Positions 1-8,615 of a stretch of 61,477 nucleotides of DNA are shown piece by piece (positions within the stretch are counted from its first letter, which is position 1; each line of letters begins with the position of its first letter). A program made the position numbers and the translations under genes. The notes below the pieces were generated by a model, which was given only the letters and a program-made list of their open reading frames with translations, had not been told where the DNA came from and did not search any database. This DNA is from an uncultured Roseburia sp. (GTDB taxonomy: Bacteria > Bacillota > Clostridia > Lachnospirales > Lachnospiraceae). Location of the stretch: contig CAJTOI010000020.1 of NCBI GenBank assembly GCA_910577925.1, forward strand, positions 1-61,477, read 5' to 3'.

Positions 1-483
1 CACCGTATCGCCGATGCTCTTCTCGCCTGTGAGATCATTTGCCGCATTCTCCACGGAAACCGCGCTTGAGCGCAGCAGATGAAAATTCGCCGTGGACTCG
101 ATCCCCGTTTTTCCGACAGTCGAATACCCCACCACATGCGCAAACAGATTTTCGTAGGGATACTCTCTCGTCTCATTTCCGTCCGCATCCACGTTCGTGC
201 GGGCGAGCACTTCGCCGTCCGAAGCCACGATCTCACCGCGGATTACCTCATCCTCAAACAGCTCCTGCCTGGTGTTGTACGGGTTATTGATGAAATCCTC
301 GCTCAGGCGCAGCTGAAAATAAACAACATATCCCATCAAACCGAGAAAAAGCGCCAGAAAGGAGTAGGTCACCACCGCAAACTCACGATTTTTCTTATCC
401 GCCGCCGAACCTTTATGAGAAGTCTTCGATTTCTGCGTCGAACCCTGTTTTTCTTTTCCCTGTCTTTGCTGTCTTTTCTCCAT
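1..483 (-). CDS. Penicillin-binding protein, transpeptidase class (N-terminal part, cut by the window edge)
   Basis: Reading leftward from an ATG at 483, preceded by a GGACGAGGG ribosome site, there are 161 codons with no stop before the window ends, so the C-terminal catalytic domain is not visible. The protein has a basic cytoplasmic start (MEKRQQRQGK), one membrane helix near residues 37-57, and then an extracellular region with YPYENLFAHVVGY and GKTGIE, typical of the N-terminal part of class B penicillin-binding proteins of the PbpA/FtsI type. Such enzymes cross-link peptidoglycan on the outer face of the membrane and work with a SEDS polymerase. The gene directly upstream is exactly that partner, and the two overlap by 71 bases. 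The family call is sound; which paralogue (division, elongation or sporulation) cannot be told. Confidence 0.85.
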   Translation of the reverse strand, partial: MEKRQQRQGKEKQGSTQKSKTSHKGSAADKKNREFAVVTYSFLALFLGLMGYVVYFQLRLSEDFINNPYNTRQELFEDEVIRGEIVASDGEVLARTNVDADGNETREYPYENLFAHVVGYSTVGKTGIESTANFHLLRSSAVSVENAANDLTGEKSIGDTV

Positions 484-1795
484 TTTTATTTCCCTCGTCC
501 TGTCTCAATAGATACAGCCCCTGAATCACCGCGAAGATCATCATAGTGGCAACCAGCGAGCTTCCGCCGTAGCTCACAAACGGGAGCGTCACCCCGGTCG
601 ACGGAATAAATTTCGTCACGCCTCCCACGGTCAGAAACACCTGAAACCCATAGACGGCGCCGAGCCCCAGGGCAACCAGCTTATAAAACTGGTCGCGCAT
701 CTGCATCGCGATATTAAGAAAAAGCAGAAAACAGCAGATGCAGACCATCAGAAGGCAGAGGGCAAAGATGCTTCCGAGCTCCTCGGCTATCGCCGAAAAA
801 ATAAAATCCTGCTCCACCACCGGAATCTTGTTGGGAAGCCCTTCATACAGTCCCATGCCGAACCAGCCTCCGGTGCCGATCGCAAACAGCGACTGGCAGA
901 TCTGATACCCCTCGTTTTCGATGACGCTCAGCGGGTCCTGCCATGCCAGAACCCGCACCCGCACATGCGCAAACAGGTTGTAGGCGATAACCGCGGCGAT
1001 GCTGCCGCTCAACACGCCGCCGGCAAAGTAGAACAGCTTTCTCGTGGCGACATACAGCATCACGAGATACGTCATATAGAAAATAAGCGCGCCGCCCAGA
1101 TCTCTTGACGCCACCAGGATCAGCACATGGGCCGCCGCTGCCGCAGTGGTGATACACACCCGCTTAAAGTCCGTATTTTTGTACAGCATGCCCGCCACAA
1201 AAAACACAAACAGAATCTTTACAAATTCTGAGGGCTGCACGGAAATTCCCGCTATCGCAATCGATATTTTGGCTCCGTAGCTGGTTCTGCCGAAGATCAG
1301 CACGGCCAAAAGCGAGACAATCCCCGCGGCCGCATAAAGCCAGCTCAATCTGCGCAATCCGCTCGTCTTTCGGATGATCACGGGAATAAACGCCGCAATG
1401 ACAACGGCCGCCGCGGCAATCAGGTACTGCCGGATCGCCTTTTCAAAGGAAAGGCGCGTCAGCATGACAAAACCCACGGAAAGAAGCATGCACATATTGT
1501 TTCCCACGGATTTGGAAGCATTCCGGTAAATCAGATAATAGCAGATTAAAATCAGCGTGTTGAGCGCTACCTGCGCGAAATAAAAGGCAACCGTCCGAAT
1601 GTCGTCCGTCGCGGCATAGATAACCAGAAATCCGTCCAGATGGACAAAATAAATCAGAAAAATCTGACGCTTCCATATTCTGTTTTTGACCTCTTCCGAA
1701 AGCTTCGGCCGCAGTACCCGAAACGCATCGAGCGTGTACAGCGCAAGCAGTATCATCATCACATATTTCGATACTTCCACAATCAGTTTTGCCAT
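413..1795 (-). CDS. SEDS-family peptidoglycan glycosyltransferase (FtsW/RodA/SpoVE)
   Basis: A 460-residue polytopic membrane protein with about ten hydrophobic segments. The signature GYQICQSLFAIGTGGWFGMG followed by PVVEQDFIFSAIAEELG matches SEDS proteins, which polymerise lipid II into glycan strands with a class B penicillin-binding protein. SRDLGGALIF carries the family's conserved acidic region. An N-terminal extension of roughly 80-100 residues with extra hydrophobic segments makes it longer than a minimal RodA. The C-terminus is a basic hydrophilic tail whose codons overlap the start of the penicillin-binding protein gene. The ATG follows the U32 gene by only 3 bases, with GAGGAG upstream, so it is co-transcribed with that gene. 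FtsW and RodA cannot be separated from the sequence alone. Confidence 0.93.
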   Translation of the reverse strand: MAKLIVEVSKYVMMILLALYTLDAFRVLRPKLSEEVKNRIWKRQIFLIYFVHLDGFLVIYAATDDIRTVAFYFAQVALNTLILICYYLIYRNASKSVGNNMCMLLSVGFVMLTRLSFEKAIRQYLIAAAAVVIAAFIPVIIRKTSGLRRLSWLYAAAGIVSLLAVLIFGRTSYGAKISIAIAGISVQPSEFVKILFVFFVAGMLYKNTDFKRVCITTAAAAAHVLILVASRDLGGALIFYMTYLVMLYVATRKLFYFAGGVLSGSIAAVIAYNLFAHVRVRVLAWQDPLSVIENEGYQICQSLFAIGTGGWFGMGLYEGLPNKIPVVEQDFIFSAIAEELGSIFALCLLMVCICCFLLFLNIAMQMRDQFYKLVALGLGAVYGFQVFLTVGGVTKFIPSTGVTLPFVSYGGSSLVATMMIFAVIQGLYLLRQDEGNKNGEKTAKTGKRKTGFDAEIEDFS

Positions 1796-1798
1796 AAA

Positions 1799-4105
1799 TT
1801 ACTCGACTCCTCGCTTATAATGTCCGTTGGTATAGCTTCCAGCCTGCAGATACCCGCTCAGAGGTTTCCCCTCTGATACCGTCCGCTCGTACAGACGCAG
1901 AATCTCTTCTGCCGCGTCCTCACGTTCCGTCGTAAAAGACAGCCGGATTCCGCGCATCCCCATCTCTTTGGCGTCCTGTAGCGCGCCAAAGAGCATCAGA
2001 GGCGCGGAATTGTATAACGTATTATAACATTCCCCGCAATGATTCTTTACGGGAAAATATTTTCCATACCGGTCTTTCAGAAAAAGTACGGTTCCGTTCT
2101 TATCACACGCCGACGTGTTCGCGTGCACACACTGCGCCGAGGTCATCAGCGGCAGATACCCGTACACAACCAGCTCACTGTCTCGGTTGTCCCTGGCAAA
2201 CAGCTCCCTGCGGTTTAGCTCAAGCGGCGCCGTATCCCGCAGGATTCCCTCCTTGCGGACCTGCGCTTTCGCCGCGGAGTTCCAGATATAGATGCCGTGA
2301 TCGAGAATCAGCGGCGTCTTTTCGCCGAAGCACTGCCGCACAAACCAGAGCGCATCAAAGCTTTTTACCACAAAGCCGTCCGTCCCCGCCTCCAAAAGCC
2401 CTGCGGCAATCCGGCCGTAAAATTCCTCCGTCCCGCTGCGGAATACGGCCGGGAGTATATAATAGGCCTTCTTTCCCGCTGCGTGGATGCGGCAAACGTC
2501 CTCCCGCAGCTGCTCCGTCAGCTGTTTTCTCCGATAGCAGCTGCTGTCGAGATAGATATCGTCCACATACGCCCGCGCAAGCACCGGCGCAAGCTGTTCC
2601 CTGTTCTCGACGGACACGGCGACATTGAGCCTGCCTGCGGCGGGATTGCCGGCCACCGCGGTGTTTTCCGTATCGGCAGACCTGCCCGCCGCGGTGTTTT
2701 CCTCCTTCGGCCATCCCGCGTCCCCGCGGCGGTATGACGCGAGCTGCTGTTCCGCAAGCCGTGTAAGCGCATCCCTGCGCAGACGGTTTAACGCCTGCAC
2801 CGGCAGAAAGACCGGCCCGTCCGTCTCAATCGACAGCCGTTCGAACGTATACGGCGTATTTCCGGTCTTTTGAAGACACGCCGCGATTTTCTCCTCCGTG
2901 AGGGGCTGTCGTTCGGCCGCCTGTACCGCGTCTCCCGTTACGCTGACCCGGCAGGTCCCGTCACTCACCTCAAGTATAGCAGGAAAATCTTTTTTCAGCT
3001 TTAAGATTCCATTGATTTTTTCTTTGGATTGCGTCCCGTCTCCCTCGACATAGGCCGTCCGGATTTCCCGCCACAGCGCTTCATTCGCTTTTTCGTGTCC
3101 CGGCTTTCCGAAGGTAATCATCCCCGGCCCGTTGTGCCTGTAATAATATCCGTCCGAAAACCCGCTGCGGTTTCCCATATCGAGAAGCCTCTGCATGTCC
3201 TCCGGCGCGGCATTATAGTGCTCCTTTGCGGCTTTTCTCGCCTCTTTCTCGTCATACCCCGCCCTTCTTGCCCGGTTCAATTCGTCCAGATAACCGTCGA
3301 CATACCTGCGGTAGACGGACACCACGCCGGCGGCATACTCCGCCCGTTTCATGCGTCCTTCTATTTTAAAGGAATGCACGCCTGCCTCGGCCAGATCCGG
3401 TATCGAGGCAATCGTACACAGATCTTTCGGGCTTAACACATACGCCCCCCTGCTTTTTACCGGCCGCATCCGCTCGTCAAATACCTCGTAAGGCAGGCGG
3501 CAGGGCTGGGCACACCTCCCCCTGTTTCCGCTGCGGCCGCCCAGCATACTGCTGAGCAGACACTGGCCGGAGTAACAGTAGCAGAGCGCACCGTGCACAA
3601 AGCTCTCTATCTCCACATCCACACGCCTGTGAAGCTTGCGGATTTCCGCGAGAGACATCTCTCTCGCCGTGACGACCCGGTCTGCGCCGAGTGTTTTCAT
3701 ATAAGCCGCACCCGCCGCGCCCGCCACGGTCATCTGTGTGCTGGTGTGGATTGCAAGCTGCGGAAATGCCTCGCGTATCAGCGCGATTGCCCCCAAATCC
3801 TGCACAATCACGGCATCTAATCCCTGTTTGTAATAGGGCAGCAGATAAGAATACAATTCTCTGCGCAGCTCGTGCTCCTTCATCAGCGTATTGACCGCAA
3901 GGTACACCTTCACGCCCTGCCTGTGCGCATAGTCGATCGCCGCACACAGCTCCTCCTCGCCGAAATTGTCCGCGTAAGCCCGCGCGCCGAACCGGCTGCC
4001 TCCGAGATACACCGCATCCGCGCCGGCGCGTATCACCGCGAGGAACGTCTCGTAAGAGCCCGCCGGCGCAAGCAGCTCGATTTCTTTTTTCTGAATCTGT
4101 CTCAT
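1799..4105 (-). CDS. Peptidase U32 family protein with C-terminal DUF3656-like region (RlhA/YdcP type)
   Basis: 768 residues. The N-terminus ELLAPAGSYETFLAVIRAGADAVYLGG is the classic U32 barrel start. The block HGALCYCYSGQCLLSS...GNRGRCAQPCRLPYE carries the four-cysteine signature of the family, now linked to Fe-S-dependent RNA hydroxylation (RlhA, TrhP) rather than proteolysis. The C-terminal half matches the long DUF3656-containing forms and has its own short Cys motif near HCGECYNT. The start was set at 4105 because GGAGGGG lies 3-8 bases upstream; an upstream in-frame ATG at 4171 has no such site and would run through a hairpin. It sits between zapA and the SEDS gene. A role in modifying 23S rRNA or tRNA is inferred from the family, not shown here. 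Confidence 0.88.
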   Translation of the reverse strand: MRQIQKKEIELLAPAGSYETFLAVIRAGADAVYLGGSRFGARAYADNFGEEELCAAIDYAHRQGVKVYLAVNTLMKEHELRRELYSYLLPYYKQGLDAVIVQDLGAIALIREAFPQLAIHTSTQMTVAGAAGAAYMKTLGADRVVTAREMSLAEIRKLHRRVDVEIESFVHGALCYCYSGQCLLSSMLGGRSGNRGRCAQPCRLPYEVFDERMRPVKSRGAYVLSPKDLCTIASIPDLAEAGVHSFKIEGRMKRAEYAAGVVSVYRRYVDGYLDELNRARRAGYDEKEARKAAKEHYNAAPEDMQRLLDMGNRSGFSDGYYYRHNGPGMITFGKPGHEKANEALWREIRTAYVEGDGTQSKEKINGILKLKKDFPAILEVSDGTCRVSVTGDAVQAAERQPLTEEKIAACLQKTGNTPYTFERLSIETDGPVFLPVQALNRLRRDALTRLAEQQLASYRRGDAGWPKEENTAAGRSADTENTAVAGNPAAGRLNVAVSVENREQLAPVLARAYVDDIYLDSSCYRRKQLTEQLREDVCRIHAAGKKAYYILPAVFRSGTEEFYGRIAAGLLEAGTDGFVVKSFDALWFVRQCFGEKTPLILDHGIYIWNSAAKAQVRKEGILRDTAPLELNRRELFARDNRDSELVVYGYLPLMTSAQCVHANTSACDKNGTVLFLKDRYGKYFPVKNHCGECYNTLYNSAPLMLFGALQDAKEMGMRGIRLSFTTEREDAAEEILRLYERTVSEGKPLSGYLQAGSYTNGHYKRGVE

Positions 4106-4129
4106 GTCCCCTCCATGCTCGATAAACCG

Positions 4130-4162
4130 AAAACAGGGACGAAATCGTTCTCTCGTCCCCGT
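4130..4162 (-). terminator. Possible weak or attenuating terminator between zapA and the U32 gene
   Basis: On the minus strand the arms ACGGGGACGA (4153-4162) and TCGTCCCTGT (4133-4142) form a 10-bp stem with one G-T pair, followed by only about four U residues. The short U run suggests partial termination or an mRNA-processing hairpin rather than a strong stop. Confidence 0.4.
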
Positions 4163-4174
4163 TGGTATCACATT

Positions 4175-4609
4175 TTAAGTTTTCTTTCCCTTTGAGACTT
4201 TCCCGAGCAGCGCATCCTCCAGACTCGCCTCAAGCTTTGCCTTGTTCAAAAGCAGCTCCCGGTTCTGTTTCTCCAGCTCCTTTAAGCTCTTCGCATCGCT
4301 CTCGGACTTAATCTGATTCGAAATCAGATCGTGCTTTAAATCGTACAGCTCTTTATCCTTCTGCTCTATCTCCCGCTCCAGCTTTTCCACCTGTGCTTTC
4401 GCCTTAAAATAATCGTCCGCGATATTGAGCTCCAGCAGCGTAGCTTTCATATCCGCCGGGAAACGCCGAAGCTCCTCCATACTGTTGAATTCGTTGATCT
4501 TGTTATTGATATAAGCGGCAACTTTCTGCAGGTACTCCTCGCCTTCATAACCACTCAATGTGTATACTTTGCCGCCAATAATCACCTCGGCACTTGTCTT
4601 CTCTGACAT
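4175..4609 (-). CDS. zapA: Cell division protein ZapA
   Basis: 144 residues. The N-terminal ~90 residues (AEVIIGGKVYTLSGYEGEEYLQKVAAYI) match the ZapA fold, a small FtsZ-ring stabiliser. The rest is a charged heptad-like coiled coil (QVEKLEREIEQKDKELYDL). The start at 4609 was chosen because GGGAGGAAG precedes it at good spacing; an upstream in-frame reading adds a hydrophobic stretch atypical of ZapA. It lies downstream of ruvB and upstream of wall-synthesis genes, consistent with a division role. The coiled coil is longer than in minimal ZapA proteins but common in Clostridia. Confidence 0.9.
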   Translation of the reverse strand: MSEKTSAEVIIGGKVYTLSGYEGEEYLQKVAAYINNKINEFNSMEELRRFPADMKATLLELNIADDYFKAKAQVEKLEREIEQKDKELYDLKHDLISNQIKSESDAKSLKELEKQNRELLLNKAKLEASLEDALLGKVSKGKKT

Positions 4610-4684
4610 ACCATCTTCCTCCCTGGTATCTGTGCTCGCTAACAACATATAGTATATTATAATGGTATGTCCAAAGAAAAGCAA

Positions 4685-5695
4685 CTATTTATTGACATCC
4701 GACGTTTTGGCGATTCCGAAATGACGGTATGCAAATTCTGTGACCACACGCCCTTTCGGCGTCCGGTTGATAAACCCGTTTTTCACCAGATACGGCTCGT
4801 AGACATCTTCAATCGTACCCGCATCCTCCCCGATGGCCGCTGCGAGCGTGTCGAGTCCCACCGGACCGCCGGAAAATTTCTCAATCATCATCAAAAGGAT
4901 ATTCCTGTCGTTCTGATCGAGTCCGAGTTTATCCACTTCCAGCAGATCGAGCGCAAAATTTGCCACTTCCCCGGTAATCCTCCCGTCATATTTTACCTCA
5001 GCAAAATCCCGCACACGCTTTAACAGCCTGTTTGCAAGCCGCGGAGTCCCCCTCGAGCGGCGCGCCAGCTCAAACGCCCCCTCCTCCTCGATCTCCACGT
5101 CAAGTGTCCTTGCAGAGTGCAGGACAATCGTCTTTAGCTCCTGTGCGTTATAAAATTCCAGATGGTGTACCACGCCGAAACGATCTCTCAGCGGAGCCGA
5201 CAAAAGCCCCGCGCGCGTGGTCGCCCCCACCAGCGTAAACTTCGGAAGATCAAGGCGGATCGAGCGCGCCGTCGCGCCCTTGCCGATCATGATATCGATG
5301 ACATAGTCCTCCATCGCAGGGTAAAGCACCTCCTCGACCTGGCGGTTCAGACGGTGGATCTCATCCACAAACAGAATGTCCCCCTCCTGCAGATTGCTTA
5401 AAATCGCCGCCATCTCCCCGGGCTTTCCGATGGCTGGACCGGAGGTGATCTTCATGTGAGTGCCCATCTCGTTTGCAATAATCCCGGCCAGCGTCGTCTT
5501 CCCGAGTCCCGGAGGACCGAAAAACAGCACATGGTCCAAAGACTCCCCTCTGGCTTTTGCCGCCTCGATATATACCTTTAAGTTTTCCTTGGTCTTCTGC
5601 TGACCGATATAGTCGTCCAGGGTCTGCGGGCGGAGGCTCTTTTCGATTTTTAAGTCCTCCTCCTGCACCTGGGTAGATATCACACGCTTTTCCAT
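4685..5695 (-). CDS. ruvB: Holliday junction branch migration ATPase RuvB
   Basis: 336 residues, full length for the family. Walker A GPPGLGKTT, Walker B FVDEIHRL and the sensor-1 block TLVGATTRAGLLSAPLRDRFG are all present, and the C-terminal winged helix ends in GRVVTEFAYRHFG. RuvB forms hexameric rings that drive branch migration with RuvA during recombinational repair. ATG at 5695 has AGGGGAG six bases upstream; a TTG one codon earlier is too close to that site. ruvA lies immediately upstream; no ruvC is visible in the window. Confidence 0.98.
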   Translation of the reverse strand: MEKRVISTQVQEEDLKIEKSLRPQTLDDYIGQQKTKENLKVYIEAAKARGESLDHVLFFGPPGLGKTTLAGIIANEMGTHMKITSGPAIGKPGEMAAILSNLQEGDILFVDEIHRLNRQVEEVLYPAMEDYVIDIMIGKGATARSIRLDLPKFTLVGATTRAGLLSAPLRDRFGVVHHLEFYNAQELKTIVLHSARTLDVEIEEEGAFELARRSRGTPRLANRLLKRVRDFAEVKYDGRITGEVANFALDLLEVDKLGLDQNDRNILLMMIEKFSGGPVGLDTLAAAIGEDAGTIEDVYEPYLVKNGFINRTPKGRVVTEFAYRHFGIAKTSDVNK

Positions 5696-5742
5696 CAAAC
5701 GCTCCCCTGCTTAAGTCCGATTGCCGCTTTGCACCCTGCCCG

Positions 5743-6357
5743 TCAAAACAGTGCCATATTTTTTAAAGCTGCCTTTAAGATATCCTCTACTTCCATTTCC
5801 CCTGCATTTTCCACGGCATTGACCGCCCGCAGCGCTTCCGACGCCCCGTAGCCGAGTGCGGTGAGCGCCTGCACGGCCTCGTTCTGCGCCGCGTTTGCAT
5901 TTTTTTGCCGCGTTCCATCGGCTGTGTTGGCAAGTTTCTGTTCAAAGGCATCCTCTAAGCTGATTTTATCCTTGAGTTCCAGAATCAGGCGCTGCGCCGT
6001 TTTAGCGCCCACGCCGGGCGCTTTCGAAATCGCTTTCGCGTCGTCGGCCAGCACCGCAAAACGCAGATCGTCCGCAGACATCGCGGATAAAATCCCAAGC
6101 GCCCCCTTCGGCCCGATTCCGTTGACGCCGATTAAAAGCTTAAAAAATTTCAGATCGTCCCTTGTCGGAAACCCGTAAAGCTGCATCGCGTCCTCGCGCA
6201 CGGACAGGTAGGTATGGATTTTTACCTCCGCCCCTCTCTGCGGTAAAATGTCAAACATCTGTCCCGTGATATAAATATTGTAGCCGACACCCCCGGCTTC
6301 CACCACAATCAGGTCTTCCTCCACCTCGGCGAGAATCCCTCTGATATATGCGTACAT
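5743..6357 (-). CDS. ruvA: Holliday junction branch migration protein RuvA
   Basis: 204 residues. The OB-fold start MYAYIRGILAEVEEDLIVVEAGGVGYNI is diagnostic, followed by the helix-hairpin-helix segments (LIGVNGIGPKGALGIL and APGVGAKTAQRLILELKDK) that grip the four-way junction, and a C-terminal UBA-like domain (AVQALTALGYGASEALRAV) that contacts RuvB. GGAGG lies just before the ATG. Forms an operon with ruvB (47 bases apart) downstream of miaB. Confidence 0.98.
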   Translation of the reverse strand: MYAYIRGILAEVEEDLIVVEAGGVGYNIYITGQMFDILPQRGAEVKIHTYLSVREDAMQLYGFPTRDDLKFFKLLIGVNGIGPKGALGILSAMSADDLRFAVLADDAKAISKAPGVGAKTAQRLILELKDKISLEDAFEQKLANTADGTRQKNANAAQNEAVQALTALGYGASEALRAVNAVENAGEMEVEDILKAALKNMALF

Positions 6358-6366
6358 AAATCCTCC

Positions 6367-6444
6367 ACTGCGCCGTTATCTCTGTTTAGCCGACGCCCCG
6401 TTTCCACCGCGCCGTTATCCCTGTTTATCTGACGCTCCGTTTCC
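6367..6444. repeat. Tandem duplication of a 39-bp unit covering the 3' end of miaB
   Basis: Positions 6367-6405 and 6406-6444 align without gaps over 39 bases with 6 differences (33/39). The second unit contains the last nine codons and stop of miaB (GNGASDKQG then stop). The first, lying in the miaB-ruvA gap, reads GNGASAKQR then stop in the same phase, so it is a decaying copy of the gene end. Confidence 0.85.
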
Positions 6445-7923
6445 GTCTGTCACCGGTTTTCCGATATAATAAAATCCTCTGCACTCCTCCAGATACACCT
6501 GACAAATCTGTCCGATCATATCCGCCGTCCCCGGCAGATGCACGACCGAATTATTGTCAAGACGCCCTGTCACAAGCGACGCATCCTGCTCGTTTTTCTC
6601 CTCAATCAGTACCGGAAGCGTGCGTCCCGTGAGCTTTCGGGCCTTTTTCGCCGAAATCTCCTGCACCTCGGCTAAGAGACGGTCAAAACGCGCTTTGACC
6701 TCCAGCTCCGGAACCTGCTCTTCCATCGCGGCTGCCGGCGTTCCGGTGCGCTTTGAATAGAGAAAGGTAAACGCGCTGTCATATTCGACCCGCCGCACCA
6801 CATCCAGCGTCTCCGCAAAATCCTCCCCGGTCTCCCCCGGAAATCCGACGATAATGTCGGTCGTCAGCGCGATATCCGGAATCGCGGCACGGATTTTATC
6901 CACAAGCGCAAGGTAATGCTCCTTGTCGTAACAGCGGTTCATCTTTTTAAGAATCCGGCTGCTTCCCGACTGCAGCGGCAGATGCAGATGTCTGCATATT
7001 TTTTGGGACTTCTTCATCACGGCAATCAGCTCGTCCGACAAATCTTTCGGGTGCGAAGTCATAAAACGGATGCGCTCCAGGCCTTCGATTTGCTCCGCCT
7101 CCGCAAGCAGCTGCGCAAACGTCACGGGCTCTCTGAGATTTTTTCCATAAGAATTGACATTCTGCCCGAGCAGCATGACCTCCACAACGCCGTCCGCCAC
7201 AAGCCGTCTGATCTCCCGGATAATCTCGCCGGGCTCACGGCTCCGCTCCCTCCCCCGCACATAGGGCACAATGCAGTAGCTGCAGAAATTATTGCAGCCG
7301 AACATGATATTGACGCCGGACTTGAAGGCATACTTCCGTTCCACGGGCAGATCTTCCACAATTTTATCCGTGTCCTTCCAGATGTCGATCGTCATGCCGT
7401 CCGTTCCCCTGTGATGCTGCCCCGAAAAGCTGTTTTCCATCGCAGCTGCCGCAAGCTCGGCAAATTTATAAATGTTATGCGTTCCGAAAATCAGGTTGAC
7501 AAACCGATAGCTCTCTTTTAACTTATCCACCGCGGTCTGCTCCTGCATCATGCAGCCGCAGAGTCCGATTATCATACGCGGATTTTTCTTTTTTAAGGTG
7601 CCGAGATACCCTAATCTGCCGTAAACTTTATTGTTTGCATTCTCCCGCACCGTGCAGGTATTGTAGATGACAAAATCCGCGTCCTCCGTCTCACATTCCA
7701 CATAGCCGATGCGCGTCAGAATCCCCGTGAGCTTCTCGGAATCTCTCGCATTCATCTGACAACCGAACGTCTGAATACATGCATATAACGGACGGCCAAG
7801 GCGTTCCCTTTCCGCCTTCACAATCTGCCTGCACTTCGCCATAAAGTAATATTGCCTGGCCGGTTCCTCTATGGGCGGCTCTGCATGAATATCTATTTTA
7901 TCTAAATCAATTTCCTGATGCAT
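6415..7923 (-). CDS. miaB: tRNA-2-methylthio-N6-dimethylallyladenosine synthase MiaB
   Basis: 502 residues. N-terminal MTTase domain with the first cluster cysteines in CIQTFGCQMNARDSEK, CTVRENA and GLCGCMMQEQ; radical-SAM domain with the CxxxCxxC motif in FGCNNFCSYCIVPYVRGRERSR; C-terminal TRAM domain (GRTLPVLIEEKNEQDASLVTGRLDNN). MiaB adds a methylthio group to i6A37 of tRNAs reading UNN codons, using SAM and two Fe-S clusters. The extra ~40 N-terminal residues are usual in Firmicutes. The immediate ribosome site is weak (AAGAG), with GGGAG further upstream, so the exact start is slightly uncertain. First gene of the miaB-ruvAB run. Confidence 0.97.
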   Translation of the reverse strand: MHQEIDLDKIDIHAEPPIEEPARQYYFMAKCRQIVKAERERLGRPLYACIQTFGCQMNARDSEKLTGILTRIGYVECETEDADFVIYNTCTVRENANNKVYGRLGYLGTLKKKNPRMIIGLCGCMMQEQTAVDKLKESYRFVNLIFGTHNIYKFAELAAAAMENSFSGQHHRGTDGMTIDIWKDTDKIVEDLPVERKYAFKSGVNIMFGCNNFCSYCIVPYVRGRERSREPGEIIREIRRLVADGVVEVMLLGQNVNSYGKNLREPVTFAQLLAEAEQIEGLERIRFMTSHPKDLSDELIAVMKKSQKICRHLHLPLQSGSSRILKKMNRCYDKEHYLALVDKIRAAIPDIALTTDIIVGFPGETGEDFAETLDVVRRVEYDSAFTFLYSKRTGTPAAAMEEQVPELEVKARFDRLLAEVQEISAKKARKLTGRTLPVLIEEKNEQDASLVTGRLDNNSVVHLPGTADMIGQICQVYLEECRGFYYIGKPVTDGNGASDKQG

Positions 7924-7990
7924 TTCTCTTGACTTTTCTCCCTTTCTGTCATATAATCAAAGCAAGAAATGAGTTTTTAACCGTACAGTC

Positions 7991-8515
7991 TTATGGCTCA
8001 AGCGGGGTACTCGTTTCTTTTTTTATGTTTATAATATCATACAGATACAATTTCCTATCCACTGCATGTCTTATAACAAGCTCCACATGAAAAACATTAT
8101 AACGCAAAACCTCTCCATCGTCATCAAAAATCGGAAGGGCAAATCGGGAATCATATCGATACCATCCAAATCTGGCATTTTTATCATGCTTCTTCGCCAG
8201 ATTTTCCCGGAATCTTTTATTTTCCGCAATCTCAATCATCTCAGGAATTCCCTGTGTAGCATTTGCTTTCGCCTTTGCAAGAGCACCTTTCAACTTTGCC
8301 GTATAATTGGAACCTGTGTATTCATCAGGAAGATCATTGCCTATGTATATGATTTCTTTACTTTCAGCAATTTCTACAAATTCTCCGACATATTGCTTTA
8401 AATACTGTTCAACCTCATTCCAATCGATATTCTGTCTGCCTTTAAAACGTATGTCATTTATTACCACAATCTGATTCCCATTCACATCTTTTATAACACT
8501 TATGTTTCTTTCCAT
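7991..8515 (-). CDS. Hypothetical protein in an AT-rich island; possible mobile-element-associated domain
   Basis: A 174-residue protein I do not recognise with certainty. It is visibly AT-richer than both neighbours, suggesting recent acquisition. The N-terminal half has NGNQIVVINDIRFKGR followed by a segment on nuclease-like lengths but without clear catalytic motifs. The C-terminal half (FGWYRYDSRFALPIFDDDGE ... LYLYDIINIKKETSTPLEP) resembles, from memory only, C-terminal modules found on phage MuF-type and other polyvalent mobile-element proteins. Start at 8515 chosen for an AGGGTGGGA site; another in-frame ATG lies at 8569. No membrane segments or signal peptide. It sits alone between proA and miaB with no integrase or partner gene. 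Confidence 0.6.
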   Translation of the reverse strand: MERNISVIKDVNGNQIVVINDIRFKGRQNIDWNEVEQYLKQYVGEFVEIAESKEIIYIGNDLPDEYTGSNYTAKLKGALAKAKANATQGIPEMIEIAENKRFRENLAKKHDKNARFGWYRYDSRFALPIFDDDGEVLRYNVFHVELVIRHAVDRKLYLYDIINIKKETSTPLEP

Positions 8516-8615
8516 AGTCCCACCCTGTCCGCTCTCCTCTCGTATCTTTTCAGAATCTTGTTTATTCACACGTTTGGACAGTCGAAAGTCATCACACGGA
8601 CCATGTTTTATCCGT

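Noticed and set aside
7924..8615. Prophage or integrative element around the AT-rich orphan gene
   Set aside because: No integrase, recombinase, attachment repeats or other phage genes are present; only one gene is anomalous.
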